In this document: in pieces, positions 1 to 13,502 of the stretch
Position numbering within the stretch: position 1 is the stretch's first letter
How the letters are laid out: each line of letters begins with the position of its first letter
NCBI RefSeq assembly: GCF_000787575.1
Contig: NW_012236524.1
Location: 914,859-978,858 of the forward strand
DNA: 64,000 bases
Source of the DNA: Acytostelium subglobosum LB1
Lineage: Eukaryota; Evosea; Eumycetozoa; Acytosteliales; Acytosteliaceae
Reading direction: 5' to 3'
Position numbers and translations under genes: made by a program
The notes under the pieces: model-generated
The model's database searches: none
What the model was told of the DNA's origin: nothing
The model's input: the letters and a program-made list of their open reading frames with translations, nothing else

Positions 1-3000
1 TTGGGTCACGACGGTAGACGTTGGCGCCTCCCTTGTTGACCTTACCCTGAACGACCAACTCGTGTTGCACGGCGGTGGCACAGTTGACCAGGATACCGGT
101 GGCACTGGTAATGGCACGGGCAGCCTCGAGGATAGCCTCATCGATACCTGCCTCATCAATGCCAGAGGCGGCACGAGCGTCCTCACGCTTCTTCTTGGCC
201 TTGAGCAGGGCGGCGGTAGCCTCCTCAATGACTCTGGCGGCCTCCTTCAACTCCTTCTCGGCCATCTCCTCAAGGTTCTCACCAGCCTGGAAGAGCTTCT
301 TGGCTCTCTCTCCACCTGGCAAATCACCAGCGGCAGACACGACCTCGTTGATGGCCTCAGCCACCTCACCAGAGGCGTCAGACAACTTGTTCTGTGCCTG
401 GTGGTTGGTTGGGTCGGAACGGACGTTCTTGGCGGCTTGGATCAGCTTGAGGATCTTGTTGGAAGCATCCTTGGCTGACTCTGTGACGTTCTGTTGGATG
501 ACTGCGTCGTCTGTGAGACGAGTGGCACCCTTGGCATTCTGCAGCAGGGATCTGACTGATGCGATCGTTCCCTTGGAAGCCTCATTGAGCTCGTCTGGTG
601 CAGTGTTGGTCGAGCTGACCAAGTAGGCAATCGACTCGGCCAATGACTTGGCAGAGGTGACGACGTCCTCGGCGGTGGCTGACGCGTTCTTTGGTGCGTT
701 GGGGGTGTCGTAGTTGCCCAACTGCTTTCTGATCTCGACAGCGACAGAGTCCAACTCGCGGATACCCTTTGTGGAGGTGGATGAGTTGGCCAGGGTCTTC
801 AGCGAGTCGATCGACTCGTCGAGGTTCTTGGAGGCAGTGGTCATCTGGCCCTTGGTGGTTGGGTTGGGGTTCTTCTGTGCGTTTCTGGTGGCAGAGATGG
901 TTGACTGCAGCGATGAACTGACGTTTCTCGAGGCATTGAGGATATTCTGCTGCATCGATGGGTCAGAGGTGAGGGCGGCACAGACCTTGGTAGCTTGGGA
1001 CAATTGCTGGTCGAGACTGGCAATGTGCTTGGCGTTGGTTCCGACCTCCTCGATGGTGGCCGACTTGATCAACACCTGGTTGGCGGCGTGCAGCTCCTTG
1101 GCCAGACGATCAATGTCAGCCTGGACCTGCTGTGGGGTGTGTCCAGTGGTGTCAACATCGACCTGACCGGCAGCGGCAAAGAGCGAGGCGGCATCGAGGT
1201 CAGAGGTGACTCTCGAGATGGATTCCAATGCATTGTCAATGTCACGGTCACCTGTGGCACCAGCCTTGAGCGCACTGATAAGGGTGGCGATGGTTGTGGT
1301 GATGTTCTTGAAGTTGTCGTTGATCTTTGCCTGCAGGGCAGCGTTCTTGTGGTCAGCGCTGGCCAACTTAGCGTCGTGGATGATCGAAGCGGTGGCGCCA
1401 ACAATGCCGTTGGTGGCCTCAAGCAACTTCTGGCGGGCAGCGGCGTCGTTGGTGGCGGCGGCGGTAGTACGAGTGCTCTCCACAAGTCTTGGGATGATGC
1501 CTCCGACGTTGAGGGCGTTCGAACCGATCTCCTCTGGCTTGTTCTTGGTGGCAGTTACCAAAGATGAGATACCGAGAGCCAATGCCTTGGCGATCTCGGT
1601 GGTGTCGTCCTTGTACTCCTGGTAGGTCTTGCCCTTTGAGTCGTTGGCTGGCTTGAACAGAGTCTCCTTGGACTTGTTGATGGTCTGGATGGCCTCATCA
1701 CAGTCACGTGACTGCATGACACCGCCCTTGACTGATGTGAGAATATCGGCGATGGCCTGCGAGGCGTTGTAGGCCTGCTTGGAGTCGCTGACATCGCCAC
1801 CCTTGGCGGCAATCATCAACTCCAACATGCTGTCGGCCAACTTCTTGGACAACTGCAGCTGGGTCTGCTTGATCTCGGTGTTGGTGGTGAGCGAAGCCAA
1901 CTCCTTGGACACCTTGACAATCTTTGGCAGAATGTGGGCGGTCTCCTTGGCAGACTTGCCGAGGTTCTGTGGTGCATCCTTTGGTGCAGCGAGGAACACC
2001 TTCATGGACGAGGCCAGCTGTCTGGAGATCTCGACCAACTCCTCTTGGCACTTGCCGGCAGTCTTGCCAGCTGGGGCAGTATTCTCGAGCAGACCAATGG
2101 CAGCGTTAAGCGAGGCAGAGTCAAGGTCGACGACGGCCTGTTGGATGATCTCGATCGACTCGTCGATGTCCTTCTGCTCTGGCTTCATGCCGTTGATGGC
2201 GACCAACAACTGTTGGACGGCGGTCGACACGGACTGCGAAGGCGGCTGAGAAGTGCTGGTGGACGTTGGCGTCCTTTGTGCCGGTGGAAACGCTCTTGCT
2301 GACGGCCATGAACTGGGACATCGAGTTGGCGACTGAGCGCGAGGCGTCCAAAAGAGCCTGCTCAGAGGTGGACAAAGAGTCAACGTCGATGGTCACGGTC
2401 TGTGCAGCGTCGACTCCCTCGACAGCCTTGAGGAGCTCACGGATAAAGTTGGTGACCTCTTGGCGAGCGGCGGTCAGCTGGTCGGCTGGTGCGACCTGGC
2501 CAGAGGCAACAGACTTGGCAATGTTGACAAGCTTGGTGGTTCCGTTGGCAACGTTCTGAGCCTCAAGCAGGATTTGCTTGGACTTCTCGGTGTTGCCAGT
2601 GGTGAGTGCCTGCGAGGAGAGCTTGCGTGCAGCGTTCATGAGGTTTGGCACGGAGAGAGCGAGGTTCTTGGCGTTGACGGCAGCCTCCTTCTTGTCCTGC
2701 TCGTTCAGAGTCTTCTTCTGGCACGACTGAGCGAGAGCTGCGGTGGCAGTGCCGACCTTGCCAGCGAGAGAGGTGACGTTGTCTGGGTTGTGGTGGTCCT
2801 TGCCAGTGTTGGCATAGATGGCGGACTTGGCACTCTCGACAATGTCTCTGAGGTCCAGTGCGGCTCTCTTGCAGTTGGCACCCAACTTCTCTGACTGAGT
2901 CTTGGAGTTGACGATCTGGCTGCTGTGATCGGCGAGGTCCTTGGCGTGCTTGGTCAACACCTTGAGGGCGTCGGCACGGATTGCGTGGTTGATATCGCCA

Positions 3001-6000
3001 GTGTTGAGCTGGACGATGCACTGCTTGACGATCTCGATGGCCTCAGCAATGTCAGCCTGACCTGGGACGGCCGACTGGATGGTGTGGACGAGTGACTTGA
3101 CCAAGTTGTTTACATTGTTCTGTGTGTTGATCAACTCATTCTCACCCTCGCCTGGACGAGCGGCAGCGTAACGACTGGCGTGCAGCAGCTTGATGCAGCC
3201 ATCTCCGAGAAGAGCCAGAAGCTTGGCAGTCTCGGCGGCCAAGCTCTTGTTGGGGCATGAGCCTGTGGCAGCATTGCAAGTGTCGACCAACTGTGAGTAG
3301 GTTGAAGCGGTGGTCTTGGATGATGCTCCAAGTGCCGATGGGTTGCTGCGTGCATTGGCTGTGGTCTGCGAGGAGGAGGCAAGCAGGGCCTTGGATGAGG
3401 AGATGGCCTTCTCGCTGTTGGTACCGTACTCACCACCGAGGTTGACTGGTGGGTTGTTGATACGTCTGATGTCGTTCTTGATGGTCTCAATAGCATCATC
3501 GAGATCCTTTCCACCTGGGTCTCCACCCTTTGATGTGGCGAGCAGGGCGGCCAAAGCCTCAGCAATAGCTTTGACGGATGATTGCAATGCAGACTCGAGT
3601 GGGGCATCACCTGGGTTGGAGGCCACAGCACGAGCACAGGAGACCAAGTTGGCAGACTCAGTGGTGATCTGCTTAGCAGCACCGAGGACAGCGCGTTGCA
3701 CCTGTCTGTTCTGGGAAGCAGCCGACACTGCCTTGGCAGCGTTGGTGACCTGGGCGACTGAGCCGGCCAAGTCCTTGCATGTGCCTCCGAGCTGGTCTGG
3801 GGCAGTCTTGTACTGCATCAAAACCTGCTTGGCGGTGTTGCCGAGCGATCTTGCGGCGACATTCAGGAGCTCCATAGCGTTCTCACGGGTCTGGCCTGGA
3901 ATGTTCTGGAGAAGACCGGACTGGGCAGCGTATGACTGAGCCTCCATATCGGCCTCGAGAGCTTGAACCTGCTCCAAAGCCTCATCAAAGTCCTGTTGAC
4001 CGACGGTGGACGACAGGTCTTGGATCGAGTCCAAGAGAGCCTTGAGGGCGTCCGACGCGGTGTTGGCAGAGTTGGTGAGATCAGACTTGAGGATTGGGTC
4101 CTGTACTCTGGGGATGACTCCCTTGGCATCGGCCACCAACTGGTAGGCGATTGGGGCGGCAACCTTGACCTTCTCAATCAATTGGTTCTGTGCAGAGATG
4201 TCGTTTGGTCTGGACTGTGAGACGTTGATTGAGTTAACCAAGTCGGCAATCTCATGAGTGGCCTTGTTAATGGCGTTGAGGATGCGGGCTGCATCCTGAT
4301 CTGGGAGAACTGGAGACACAATCTTGCTAGTGGTGATCAGACCGGTGGTGGCCGCACAGGCAAGCTTGGCGTTGGTTCTCAAAGCCTGGTAGGCCTCCTC
4401 CTTGCCAGCATCGCCGACCAACTGCTTGGTGGCCATGGCGAGACGCTTGGAGGCGTCTTGCAGCTTGGCAAAGGTGACTCTGTCGTCTGGGTTCTCAGCG
4501 CTCAGCTGAGCAACCTCGACAAGGTGACGAGCAGCCTCGGCGACAGCCTTGGAGCACTGGATAAGTCTGTCACGGACGGCTGGGTCGTCGGTCTTGAGTG
4601 TGGCACGCTTGGCACCGGCGATCAGGTGCACCATAGCCTCCTCGATCGACTTGCTGGCGCCGTTGATCACATCTGGGCGACCCTGGGCACCGAGCATCTG
4701 GGCGGTGGAAGAGAGAATCTGCTTGGCAGCGTTGGAGAACTCAACGTCGTCACCGCTTCTTGGCTGGGCCAACTCGGCAGAGTTCAAGAGATAGGCGTAG
4801 GCGTCGGCGATCTGCTTGGCACGCTGTCTCAACTTCTCCAGCGAGGCTGGGTCCAGGTTGGAGGACTTGGCTGTGGCAATCAGGTAGTTAATTGAGTCCT
4901 GAGCGGCCTTGGCCGATTGATTGAACTGCTTGCGGCAGTTTGGATCCAAGATGGTTGGGGCCAGTGCCTGGGCGGTGGCAGCGGCAACAACACCAGCCTT
5001 GCCAGTCTCGTCGGTGGCGCTCTGCATCTGGTTGCGTCTGATTGGATCGGTGATTGAGGTGGAGTATTGGTTTGACTGGTTGACCAGCTCCTGGGTGGCA
5101 AAGGCAATGGCCTTTCCAGCCTCCTGGAGCAACTTGGTCGTGCCTGGGTCGGTGATCTGTCCGGAGCATGCACCGTCCAGGTAGGCAGTCATAAGTCTGA
5201 GCTGCTCGGCAGCCTGGGCGACCAGGTTTCTGGCGTTCTCGTCGTTGGGGTTGGCAGCCAGATCCTTGGTGGCTCTTAGCAGCTTGGAGATGGCCTCGGC
5301 AACAGCCTTGGCACCGTCAAAGAGAGGCATCTCTCCGTCGGGGTCCTCACCGGCGGCAATGGAGGCAGCACGGGCAGCGTGCACCAATTGGTCGATGGTC
5401 AGAGCAATGTCACGTGCGTTCTGGTCCATCATGCCACGGTCCATTCCGTTGGGATTGTTCAAGTTGCCGAGCAGTTTGCCGGCGGCGGCAGCCACAGCCT
5501 TGGCATGGATGGCCAGCTGTTGGCGCCATTGCTGTGGGGTGAGTGCAGACTTTTGGCCAATGACGCTGTCTGGTGCCAGCTCCATCTCGTTGAGGAGGTT
5601 GGCGACGGCGGCAGAGGCAGAGTCGATGTTGGTGACCTTGATGGAGAGGGGACCTCCGAGGCCGCCACGGTAGCCAATCGATTGGCCTGGCACCGAGTAC
5701 TGGCCCTCGCGACCACCAGCGCCATCAAAGCCAGACAGCGATGAGGAGGTGGATGTCTGGGAGGCCTGGCCTCTGATGCGGCCCAGGGACTCAACGTTGG
5801 CAATGTCAGTGTCGCCCTCCTCAATGACGACAGATGTGTCCTTTCTCTTCTTCATCAAGATTTCAATGTAACCTCCGAGCAACTGTGAGATGGCCTCACC
5901 CTCAGTGGTGATCACACTGACGTAGTCGTCCTCGTAGTCACCAAAGTCCAGAGTGAACGAAGCTGGTGAGGCAGCCCATCTACGGAGATGGTTCAGTGGG

Positions 6001-7110
6001 TACTCATGCTCGACCTCCTTTGTCTCTGCGTCCAGACGCAAGATTGAGTCTCTGGTGATACCAAGCAACTTTGGTACAGGCTTCTTCTGTCCCTTAACAC
6101 GTTCCTATGATGATGCAGCAGTAAGAGGTTAGATGTTATGTCCTTTGTCCTTGATGTCTGTCAATCCATTACTACCCCAACATACCTTTGTCTGGAAGAA
6201 GGTGATACCGTATGTCTTGAGTGATCTGCACAGTTGGACGTATCTGAACTTGGAGTTGGACTCGGTCATACCGACCAGCTTTCTGAACTCCTTGTAGATG
6301 TCCTTCTCGGCGTCCTTCTTCTTGTGGTAGGAGGGTGGCATGTACTCCTTGATCTTCAAGTAGCCAGCCTTGTGCAGGTTGGTGTTGTGGTTGCCCAGTG
6401 AGATCTGGCACTGCAGGGCAGCAAACTGGATGGCCTCATCGTAGGTGCAAGGATGCGAACCCGAGACGATGGCGTCACGTGACTGTACGTAGACGAGATG
6501 GAGTTGGATTGGGTCGTCACGGTTGACGTTGAAGTCGTCGACGAAGAACTTCTTCTTGAGCAGCACGACGGCCTCGTCGCTGACGCCCTGCTCGTGGAGT
6601 GGCTGGGTGTGGTTGAGCCAGTCGGTCGTGGTGCCTGCACTAGTCTCGGCCTGCAGGGAGAACTCCTCATGGTTCTTGATACCTATTCTCTTTCCGACAA
6701 TCTCAATGATCTCGCCCACAGTCAAACTGTCATCGATCAGCAAGGTCTTGACAGTCTCATCCATCAATCTAACCTTGAGTGCTCTGTGCTTCTTCTTGTA
6801 ATCAATCTCATCCTAATATGTACAATCATGCATGTGTGTTAGACCATGATGCTGCTGCTACTGTTGCTGCATGTTGTTCACGACTTACATTCATCTTCAA
6901 GTCGTAGAACTGGAGTGGCTTGTCCAACTTTAACCAGCGAGCTGGACGCTTGCCTTCGAGGCCTGGTTGGAAGAGACCATGGTCCTCACCGCTGTCATTG
7001 ATTCTCTCTCTGATCTGTGCACAGGCCTCATGCACGAACATTGTTGGAGCAAACTTCATGGCCTTGACTTGATTGTCGCGGACAATCCTAATCTTTAGTG
7101 TCAACGACAT
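1..7110 (-). CDS. Talin (FERM plus rod), 3' end beyond the window
   Basis: Cytoskeletal adaptor linking membrane receptors and Rap signalling to F-actin at adhesion sites. Exons (complement): 7110-6889, 6812-6186, 6104-1, with GT-AG introns in phase 0. Exon 1 encodes the F0 ubiquitin-like domain (starts MSLTLKIRIV), exon 2 F1/F2, exon 3 F3 followed by a long alanine-rich helical rod. The last visible residues look like the start of the C-terminal I/LWEQ actin-binding domain, so about 2,317 residues are present and a few hundred are missing. D. discoideum has two talins (TalA, TalB); without the C-terminus they cannot be told apart. One base is extra near 2235-2245: the frame reading ...TKDANVHQ runs into a stop at 2121, while the family-like rod resumes as SVSTAVQQLL in another frame. 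A strong splice donor on the minus strand at 7278 suggests a 5'-UTR intron ending just before the start codon. Confidence 0.95.
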
Positions 7111-9035
7111 TCTATCTCTTTAACTTTGTTGTTGTTAAGTATGTGTGTATGTGTATATGTATATGTATGAATGTGGGTGTATGTGTGTGTGGATCTGGAT
7201 GTCTATTAATGGTAATGTTTGTTGATTGTTAGAAGTAATGTTTGAATGATTGTTAGAGATATAGATCCATATACTTACCAAAAAAGGTAGTGTTGTGATG
7301 TTGTAGTGTGTGTATGTATGAGTCGGGTAGGGTAGTAATAGAGATAATTAAATAAATATTATAAAATTATTATACAATTACAACTAAGTATCCAAAAAGT
7401 ATATATGTGTGTGTGTGTGTGTCTTTGGAAGTTTAGTTGTTTTATATCTCTTATCTCTATCTCTTATCTGTATAAGTATAGTCTTTGTATGTCAACAACA
7501 AAACATTCAGGTTGGCAGGTTGGCAGGTAGGGTAGACAGGGTAGGTATGGGTAAGTAAGAATGTATGAATAGAATGAATGAATGAATGGATGGATTGATT
7601 GTGTTAATTAATATCAAAACAAGTATCTATCTAATACACATAACATAGAGCTATGCTCAGGTCGTGGTGGGGGTGTGTTGTGCAAGAGGGGAAGAGGCAA
7701 TCATGATGAAGTGAGCGAAACAAGACGCGCCGCCGATCAAACATGTGTTTGGGCCTTCATGTTTGATTTTTTCATCAATGCCAAGTGAAGCCACACAACG
7801 ACCATTAAATGAATAGGGTGGGGTTGGTGATGGTCCAGACCCAGGCATTTTGGCAATGCATTGGGTCCATTCAGGTGATCATCGTCGTTGAGTTGTAAAA
7901 TATTTGTTGTTGGTTGGTGGTGAATTCGATCGGTTCATTGAAATTTAATCACTAGTGTAGATGGGTATTGGGATACCAATCGTTGTATTTACAATGCCGA
8001 TGGTCACCGGGTTCATTCAAATGGTTTGATAAGCTCCAATGACACAATAAGAGAAGTGACAGACGAAACACAGAATCGTAGTAACAAACAAGACAGTGAT
8101 GTGAATATGAGAATGTACTTACGCTCGCTTGCACCAGGTATCGATCGATAATATTGACAGGTTAGAAGTAATGGTATGGTATAGTATAGGAATGATTGTT
8201 TATGAAGAACGATTAAAAGGAAATGGCATGGATGACAATGGATGGTAAGAACTGTCAAGTGATGGCTTTAAGTAGCAACGAAGGTATGGATCAAAGTATG
8301 ATTGATGTGATGGAATTGAAGGATAGATCACCTACCATCCAGAGTGTGTGGTGGACATCGATTTAGATTCTTTGCGCTGTGTGTTTGTGTGTGTGTTTGG
8401 GTGATCGGTTTCCGGGTGGGTTGATGGATGGGTGGGAGATCCGGCAATGATGGTTGGTAGAGTGTGTACGGAAGTGATGATTGATTGATTGCCTCAATCC
8501 ACAACATTTAGTGAGTGAAGTGATTATTAATGTTACCTTTTATTCAATTTGTGTAGTCGTGATTGTTATCAATCACAAAGGGCTATAGTTAGAAAGGTAG
8601 ATGTAGGGGAGTGAGTGAAGGAACAGGATGGATAGACTTACTGACTGACAAACAGAACAAAGATTACATGTATATTTATATATTCCCTTCTTCTTTCGAT
8701 TTAAGTAGTATATTGGGTTCCCAGAGATGGACATCCGATGCTGCAAGGCAACTCACTCATTCATTCTCTCATTTCCTGCCTTTTGTTATTGTAATAGACA
8801 TCCCATAGACTGTTCTTTGAAAATTTGCGTCGGTAACAAACAAACAAACACACACTGGCAAGACGAGTAAATATCGGCTGGTCAATCAGCCATCTCCGAG
8901 TGTGTCCAGTCCCCGTTCATCGTCAAGATCGATGATGGTAATAAAACGACTCTAATACTATAATAGATAGACGTACAATCTGCCATCATTGGCGAGTTTA
9001 TGGAAGCAATGGGTTTCCTAGAGGGTCGTTTCCGA
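7111..9035. other. Spacer upstream of talin, no convincing gene
   Basis: About 1.9 kb of AT-rich, GT-rich sequence. It holds the probable talin 5'-UTR and promoter (donor-like TTGGTAAGTATATGG on the minus strand near 7278). A 63-codon minus ORF at 7657-7848 starting MPGSGPSPTP has host-like codons but no recognisable relatives, and a strong donor-like GTAAGTAC lies on the minus strand near 8123. These could be parts of an unannotated small gene; I could not build one. Confidence 0.5.
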
Positions 9036-10574
9036 TCAAGATCCAGAGTGCGGGTTCTGTTGTTGATGATGTCCACCAATACTGAAGTTGGTGGGCATTT
9101 GTGGATGGGCGGCCTCCTTCTTCATTATTGAAGGCTGGTGAATGAGATGGCTCTGAGTGTTTGATTGAGCAGCGTATGTCGAAATCGGGGCCATGTTTGG
9201 ATACATGTGTTGTTGTTGTTGGTGATGTTGTTGTTGTTGAAGTTGTTGTTGTGTTTGTTGAAGTTGTTGTTGTTGATGTTGTTGTTGTAGAATTGGTGGT
9301 ATATGTTGTTGATGTTGAAGTTGTTGTTGTGGTAGCATTGGCTGACCACCAGTGTTGGTGTTGATTGAGTGTTGTGTCATGGCTGGTAGCCCTCCAACAC
9401 TGGCTGGAGTGAAGTACTTGTATTGGCTAATCTCCTTCTTTAGGTTATTATTCTCGGTGGCCATCACGTTGTAATTCTTTACCAGCTCGTCATAGTTGAA
9501 TGCAATCTGGGAGTAATTGTTTTGGAGTATCGTCAACTCATTCTTGAGGTGAGTCATCCTTAACAACAGGTTGGCATTCTCTTCTCTAATCTCGGATGCG
9601 GTCTGTAACATCTGCTTCTGCTTCAGACGTCGTTGTCGCTCGTGCTCTCGGTGTTGCTCTCGCCTCTTGGCAATTGAGCTCGGTGATCGGTTTGGCTTGG
9701 GTTTGGGTGGCTTGGCCCCGACTTGGGGCTCGGCACCTGTCGATGTAGTTGACGTGGATGTAGTGGTTGTGGTGGAAGTTGTTGGAATATATGTGTTGGA
9801 GTTACTTATTATATTGTTGTTGGCGAAGTTGGAGTTGAACTCAGTTGGGCTGCTGAGAATTCCTCGTGAATTATTGGACATTGGCGATGATAGGACATTG
9901 CCAGAGGAAGACTCCAATGAGTGGCTCGATGGGGATGGTGATGGGATGAGTGAATCGGAGCTGGCACCAGTCTCGGGAGCGACCTGACTGGCTTGTTGTG
10001 CGTTGTACATAGAGTTGGTTGTGAAGTTATATGGGGTTGGAGAAATGTTTGATGACTTGGAATTATGTTGTTGTAGATGGTATATGTTCTTGTTGAGGAT
10101 CGGAGTAAATTGATTGAATGAATCGTCCATTGATGTTATGGATGGTATAGTTGTAGAGGAGGTTGTAGCGGAGGTTGGGGTTGGAATGCCCAAGTTCTTC
10201 AGCTTTTCAAAGTTGGCTTGATTGTTGTTGTTGTTGATGTTGTTGATTGATTTATCCGTGTCGCTGGTATTTGGTTCCACCTTGACAAAGACGATATTAT
10301 TATTATTATTGTCGTCGGAGTTGGTAGTGATATTATTGTTGATTGATGGTGGACAGATATTGAAATTAGACGAATGGTCCATTTGTGGATGTGGGAAACG
10401 TTCTTGTGGTTGTTGCGGGATAAGTTGGTAGAGCTGTCCACTGCCGACTGGAACAAAAGACATTTCCTTGGTAGATGGTGGAGAAGGGGAGGAGTAGACT
10501 CTAGATGGGTCTCGTTGGATCATTGCTCTTGAACTCGGTGTGGTGTCGTGTTGATCAGAGCCCGCGGTCATCAT
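9036..10574 (-). CDS. Q/N-rich basic coiled-coil protein, bZIP-like
   Basis: A single-exon 512-residue protein. The N-terminal half is S/T/N-rich low complexity. Around residues 285-320 a strongly basic stretch (KRREQHREHERQRRLKQKQ) leads directly into a heptad-rich coiled coil of about 80 residues with L/I/N at heptad positions (for example NANLLLRMTHLKNELTILQN). The C-terminal quarter is polyglutamine. This order of basic region then zipper is that of bZIP transcription factors, and dictyostelid bZIPs are often embedded in N/Q tracts. However the canonical N-x-x-A-A-x-x-C/S-R signature is not visible, so a nuclear DNA-binding role is an inference. It could instead be a non-DNA-binding coiled-coil protein. 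It is transcribed away from the vps52 gene across a 2.9-kb spacer. Confidence 0.6.
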   Translation of the reverse strand: MMTAGSDQHDTTPSSRAMIQRDPSRVYSSPSPPSTKEMSFVPVGSGQLYQLIPQQPQERFPHPQMDHSSNFNICPPSINNNITTNSDDNNNNNIVFVKVEPNTSDTDKSINNINNNNNQANFEKLKNLGIPTPTSATTSSTTIPSITSMDDSFNQFTPILNKNIYHLQQHNSKSSNISPTPYNFTTNSMYNAQQASQVAPETGASSDSLIPSPSPSSHSLESSSGNVLSSPMSNNSRGILSSPTEFNSNFANNNIISNSNTYIPTTSTTTTTSTSTTSTGAEPQVGAKPPKPKPNRSPSSIAKRREQHREHERQRRLKQKQMLQTASEIREENANLLLRMTHLKNELTILQNNYSQIAFNYDELVKNYNVMATENNNLKKEISQYKYFTPASVGGLPAMTQHSINTNTGGQPMLPQQQLQHQQHIPPILQQQHQQQQLQQTQQQLQQQQHHQQQQHMYPNMAPISTYAAQSNTQSHLIHQPSIMKKEAAHPQMPTNFSIGGHHQQQNPHSGS

Positions 10575-13502
10575 ACATTTGGTCGGTCGATTTTGTTCTG
10601 GGTCACGTTGCCACGGGGGATCTAGAACCAGTGGGCTGGATATTAATAGACGGAATTGGACAAAGTTTGACAGGTGATGTGTGGGTAAAACTCGTTTGTC
10701 CGCGTTTTTGACAAAAGTAGTTAAAGTGGTTGGTACCTACAATATTATATTTAATGACGAACTATAAAAAAATATATATTATAAATTATAGTTGTTGTTG
10801 TTTAGACTTATTCAATTATAAATGATGAAAAGATTAGAAGAGTCTGATGAATTAATGATGATCGACCCGGGTCAACGGAAAGGTGAGTGTGTATGTTGCA
10901 TGGGGTACTGACATGGCTGAGTATGAGGGGTAGATATTGCCGATGGATTGATGGATAGATATAGTTATCAATCAATCTAAAATCTGGGCCACTGTTTTGG
11001 ATTAGATATCCTTAACAATTAATTAAACACTCACACACGCGTTATCGATAAGGATTGGGATCTGGCCCTAGGCCTTCTAGATTGATGGAAAGATATCTTT
11101 TAGTTTATCAGGGTACCCTACACCCCCCCAGGCACACAGGATATATGTGATGACGACATGAAGTCATGGTGACGCATTAATGGTCCCTGGGGGGGTATTA
11201 ATGGATCACTTGGAATAAACGAGATTAACATGACAACGGAAATGGACAAAGGAATGGATGAACGAAAAGGCGGTCCCAGCAAAGACCTAGGTCATTCAAG
11301 GATGAAGGGACGAGTGGGTATGAGTGATAGGGGGGTGTTGGGCGAGGTGGGGGTTGTCGATCTTTCGGGACAGACAAAATATCTATGATTGGCTAAGGAT
11401 TGGATACCACCTATGGGCGAATTAAAGTTGGTGGGGGAAGGGTGTGTGCACCTAGAAGCTTGACTTTTAAGTCTGGTCAACGCGTTGTGCATCTAAGTGA
11501 TTCGAGGAAACGGTCCACTTTGTCCGAATTAAGAAAAACAATTGAAGTTCATTCAGAATCTGGGGACTTAGTCAACTGCAAGTCAAGTCAAACATGGTTG
11601 TAAATCGAGTTCATTGACATTTGTTGACTTTTGAAACATTATCCATAAAAGGAAAAAACTTTATACTTTTCGTTCACAACCAACTCTTACCTTATTGTAT
11701 TAACAAACGTTTCTCTGTTTGTTTGTTTGTTAGAGTAGTGGGCGTTGATGAACTTGAACTTGAAGTTGAGGTTGAAGTTGAAGTTGATGTTGAAGATGAA
11801 GTCGAGAGTTGGAAAGGGTGATGTGTTTTCGGTGTGTTGTGAGTTGGAATAAAGTGATGTCTTGGGTATGTGTAGGTTGTCTCCTATCTATCTATATATC
11901 TATTAAATATATCAGTCCGTCGGTTGGACCCTGATCTAATATAATATAAATTAAAATATATATCAAACTAATAAATAATTTGTAAATTGATAATTGATTG
12001 ATTGATTATAGATTGTATGAGTGATAGATAATTTTATTAATGTAAATATATATAGAGTGTAATGTAATATAGAGTACTAATAATAATAAGTAATATGTAG
12101 TTTGTAATATATCCAGTCTTTCACAAATGATTTCTCCGATCGCATCCCCCTAGTCAACAGCTACAGTGATGACACCAGTAATGCCGTCGGAGACAGTGAG
12201 AGACTCTGAATATGATGATTGAGTGACAGGATAAATAAATGAGTGATGTGATTTAATAAGCTGAGACTGACTTGGAGGTGTTGAGATTGTTAAACAATGT
12301 AGGATGGAATTACCTTTGGGTTGTTGATACAGGAAGGATGGATGGAATCCAACTACCATCATTACTATTAGTGCTAGTTCAATCATCCCCAACCTCCCCT
12401 CAATGGTCCATCCATTATTCATCAATAACATCATCAAAAAAAACAAACAAACAAACAAACCAGATTAAGTCAGTCTGATGGTCGCTGTTTAGCGCAATGA
12501 TGCCCATCATATGGTACACTCCCTTACGCATCGATCTAGAGCTAGGGTAGGTCCTTCCACATTATAACTCTCATTATGAGTGGATGTTGACTGTCAACAT
12601 CATTCATTCAAACATTCATTCAAACATTCATTCCACCGCACATCTCCAATAACAATGCCCTTGCACCAAATCATAGGGGGGGTAAGGCCGTGTCTGTTAT
12701 GTGTTTTTTGATGTTGATGTTGTTGATGCACGTGACTTACCAAACCACCACCATACATTCACACACATTCACTACAAAGACACTGAATGGAACGAATCGT
12801 GCTTGGAGAGTCGAGAGTGAGAGAGTAGTTATTTGATCACAAACATGGATCGCCTGTTGTTGAGTGTTGTGTTTGGTGGGTGGGTGAGACAGGACCTTAT
12901 TCAGGTGAGGTTAGTCCCATCACCACATTCAACAACTATAACCAAAATGTAAATATTATTTACAGATGTGTTGGCAGTATAGCGTCGACGTTGTTAATTA
13001 TTGGGCAAACACATACATGCCTAATCATATGATGTGTGTAAGCACTACCCTTTTACAGATCCATCCTCCTCTGTTTGACCAGTCATGGGAGGTACCAATG
13101 TTGGATTAAATTGTGGGATGTTTGGTGATTGGTGTTTGTTTAGTTGTGATAAAGTATGAATGTTAATGAGGTTTGTTGTTGTTCAAATGTCGGAGGAAAG
13201 GTCACTCAAAGGGTACCTCGCAAATAAAATACAACAACAATACAGAGTCATTTCGGAATAACTGATCTGAATGGAACTATTCCATATATCCTTGATTAAC
13301 AAGATATTATTAGTATCATTTCTGAAATACGTCTGTAATAATTCAATCTTAATAATAATGAAGGAAGATCTGGAACCCAAGTCTGAGGCTCAAAATCAAA
13401 GTATGAATGAGGGGGCGGAAGATTCATTCGACTTTATGTCTCCTCATTGAACATAGATATATACATATATAAACATAAACTTGTTGTAATAACAACAACA
13501 AC
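10575..13502. other. Divergent spacer between the bZIP-like gene and vps52
   Basis: 2.9 kb, mostly AT-rich, presumably holding both promoters. Short ORFs occur on both strands (for example 11292-11603) but they overlap each other, lack splice context and have no family likeness. A three-copy tandem of a 13-base unit (ATTCATTCAAACA-like) lies near 12602-12638. No RNA gene recognised. Confidence 0.5.

Noticed and set aside
62-626. Long plus-strand ORFs opposite talin
   Set aside because: They are antisense shadows of the alanine-rich rod, whose GC-rich codons leave the other strand open; no domain likeness.
9571-9987. Plus ORF with V/E/L-rich repeats opposite the bZIP-like gene
   Set aside because: Shadow of polyglutamine and polyasparagine codons.
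11292-11603. Overlapping ORFs on both strands in the 10.6-13.5 kb spacer
   Set aside because: They overlap each other, codons are not host-like and no splice sites or family likeness support them.
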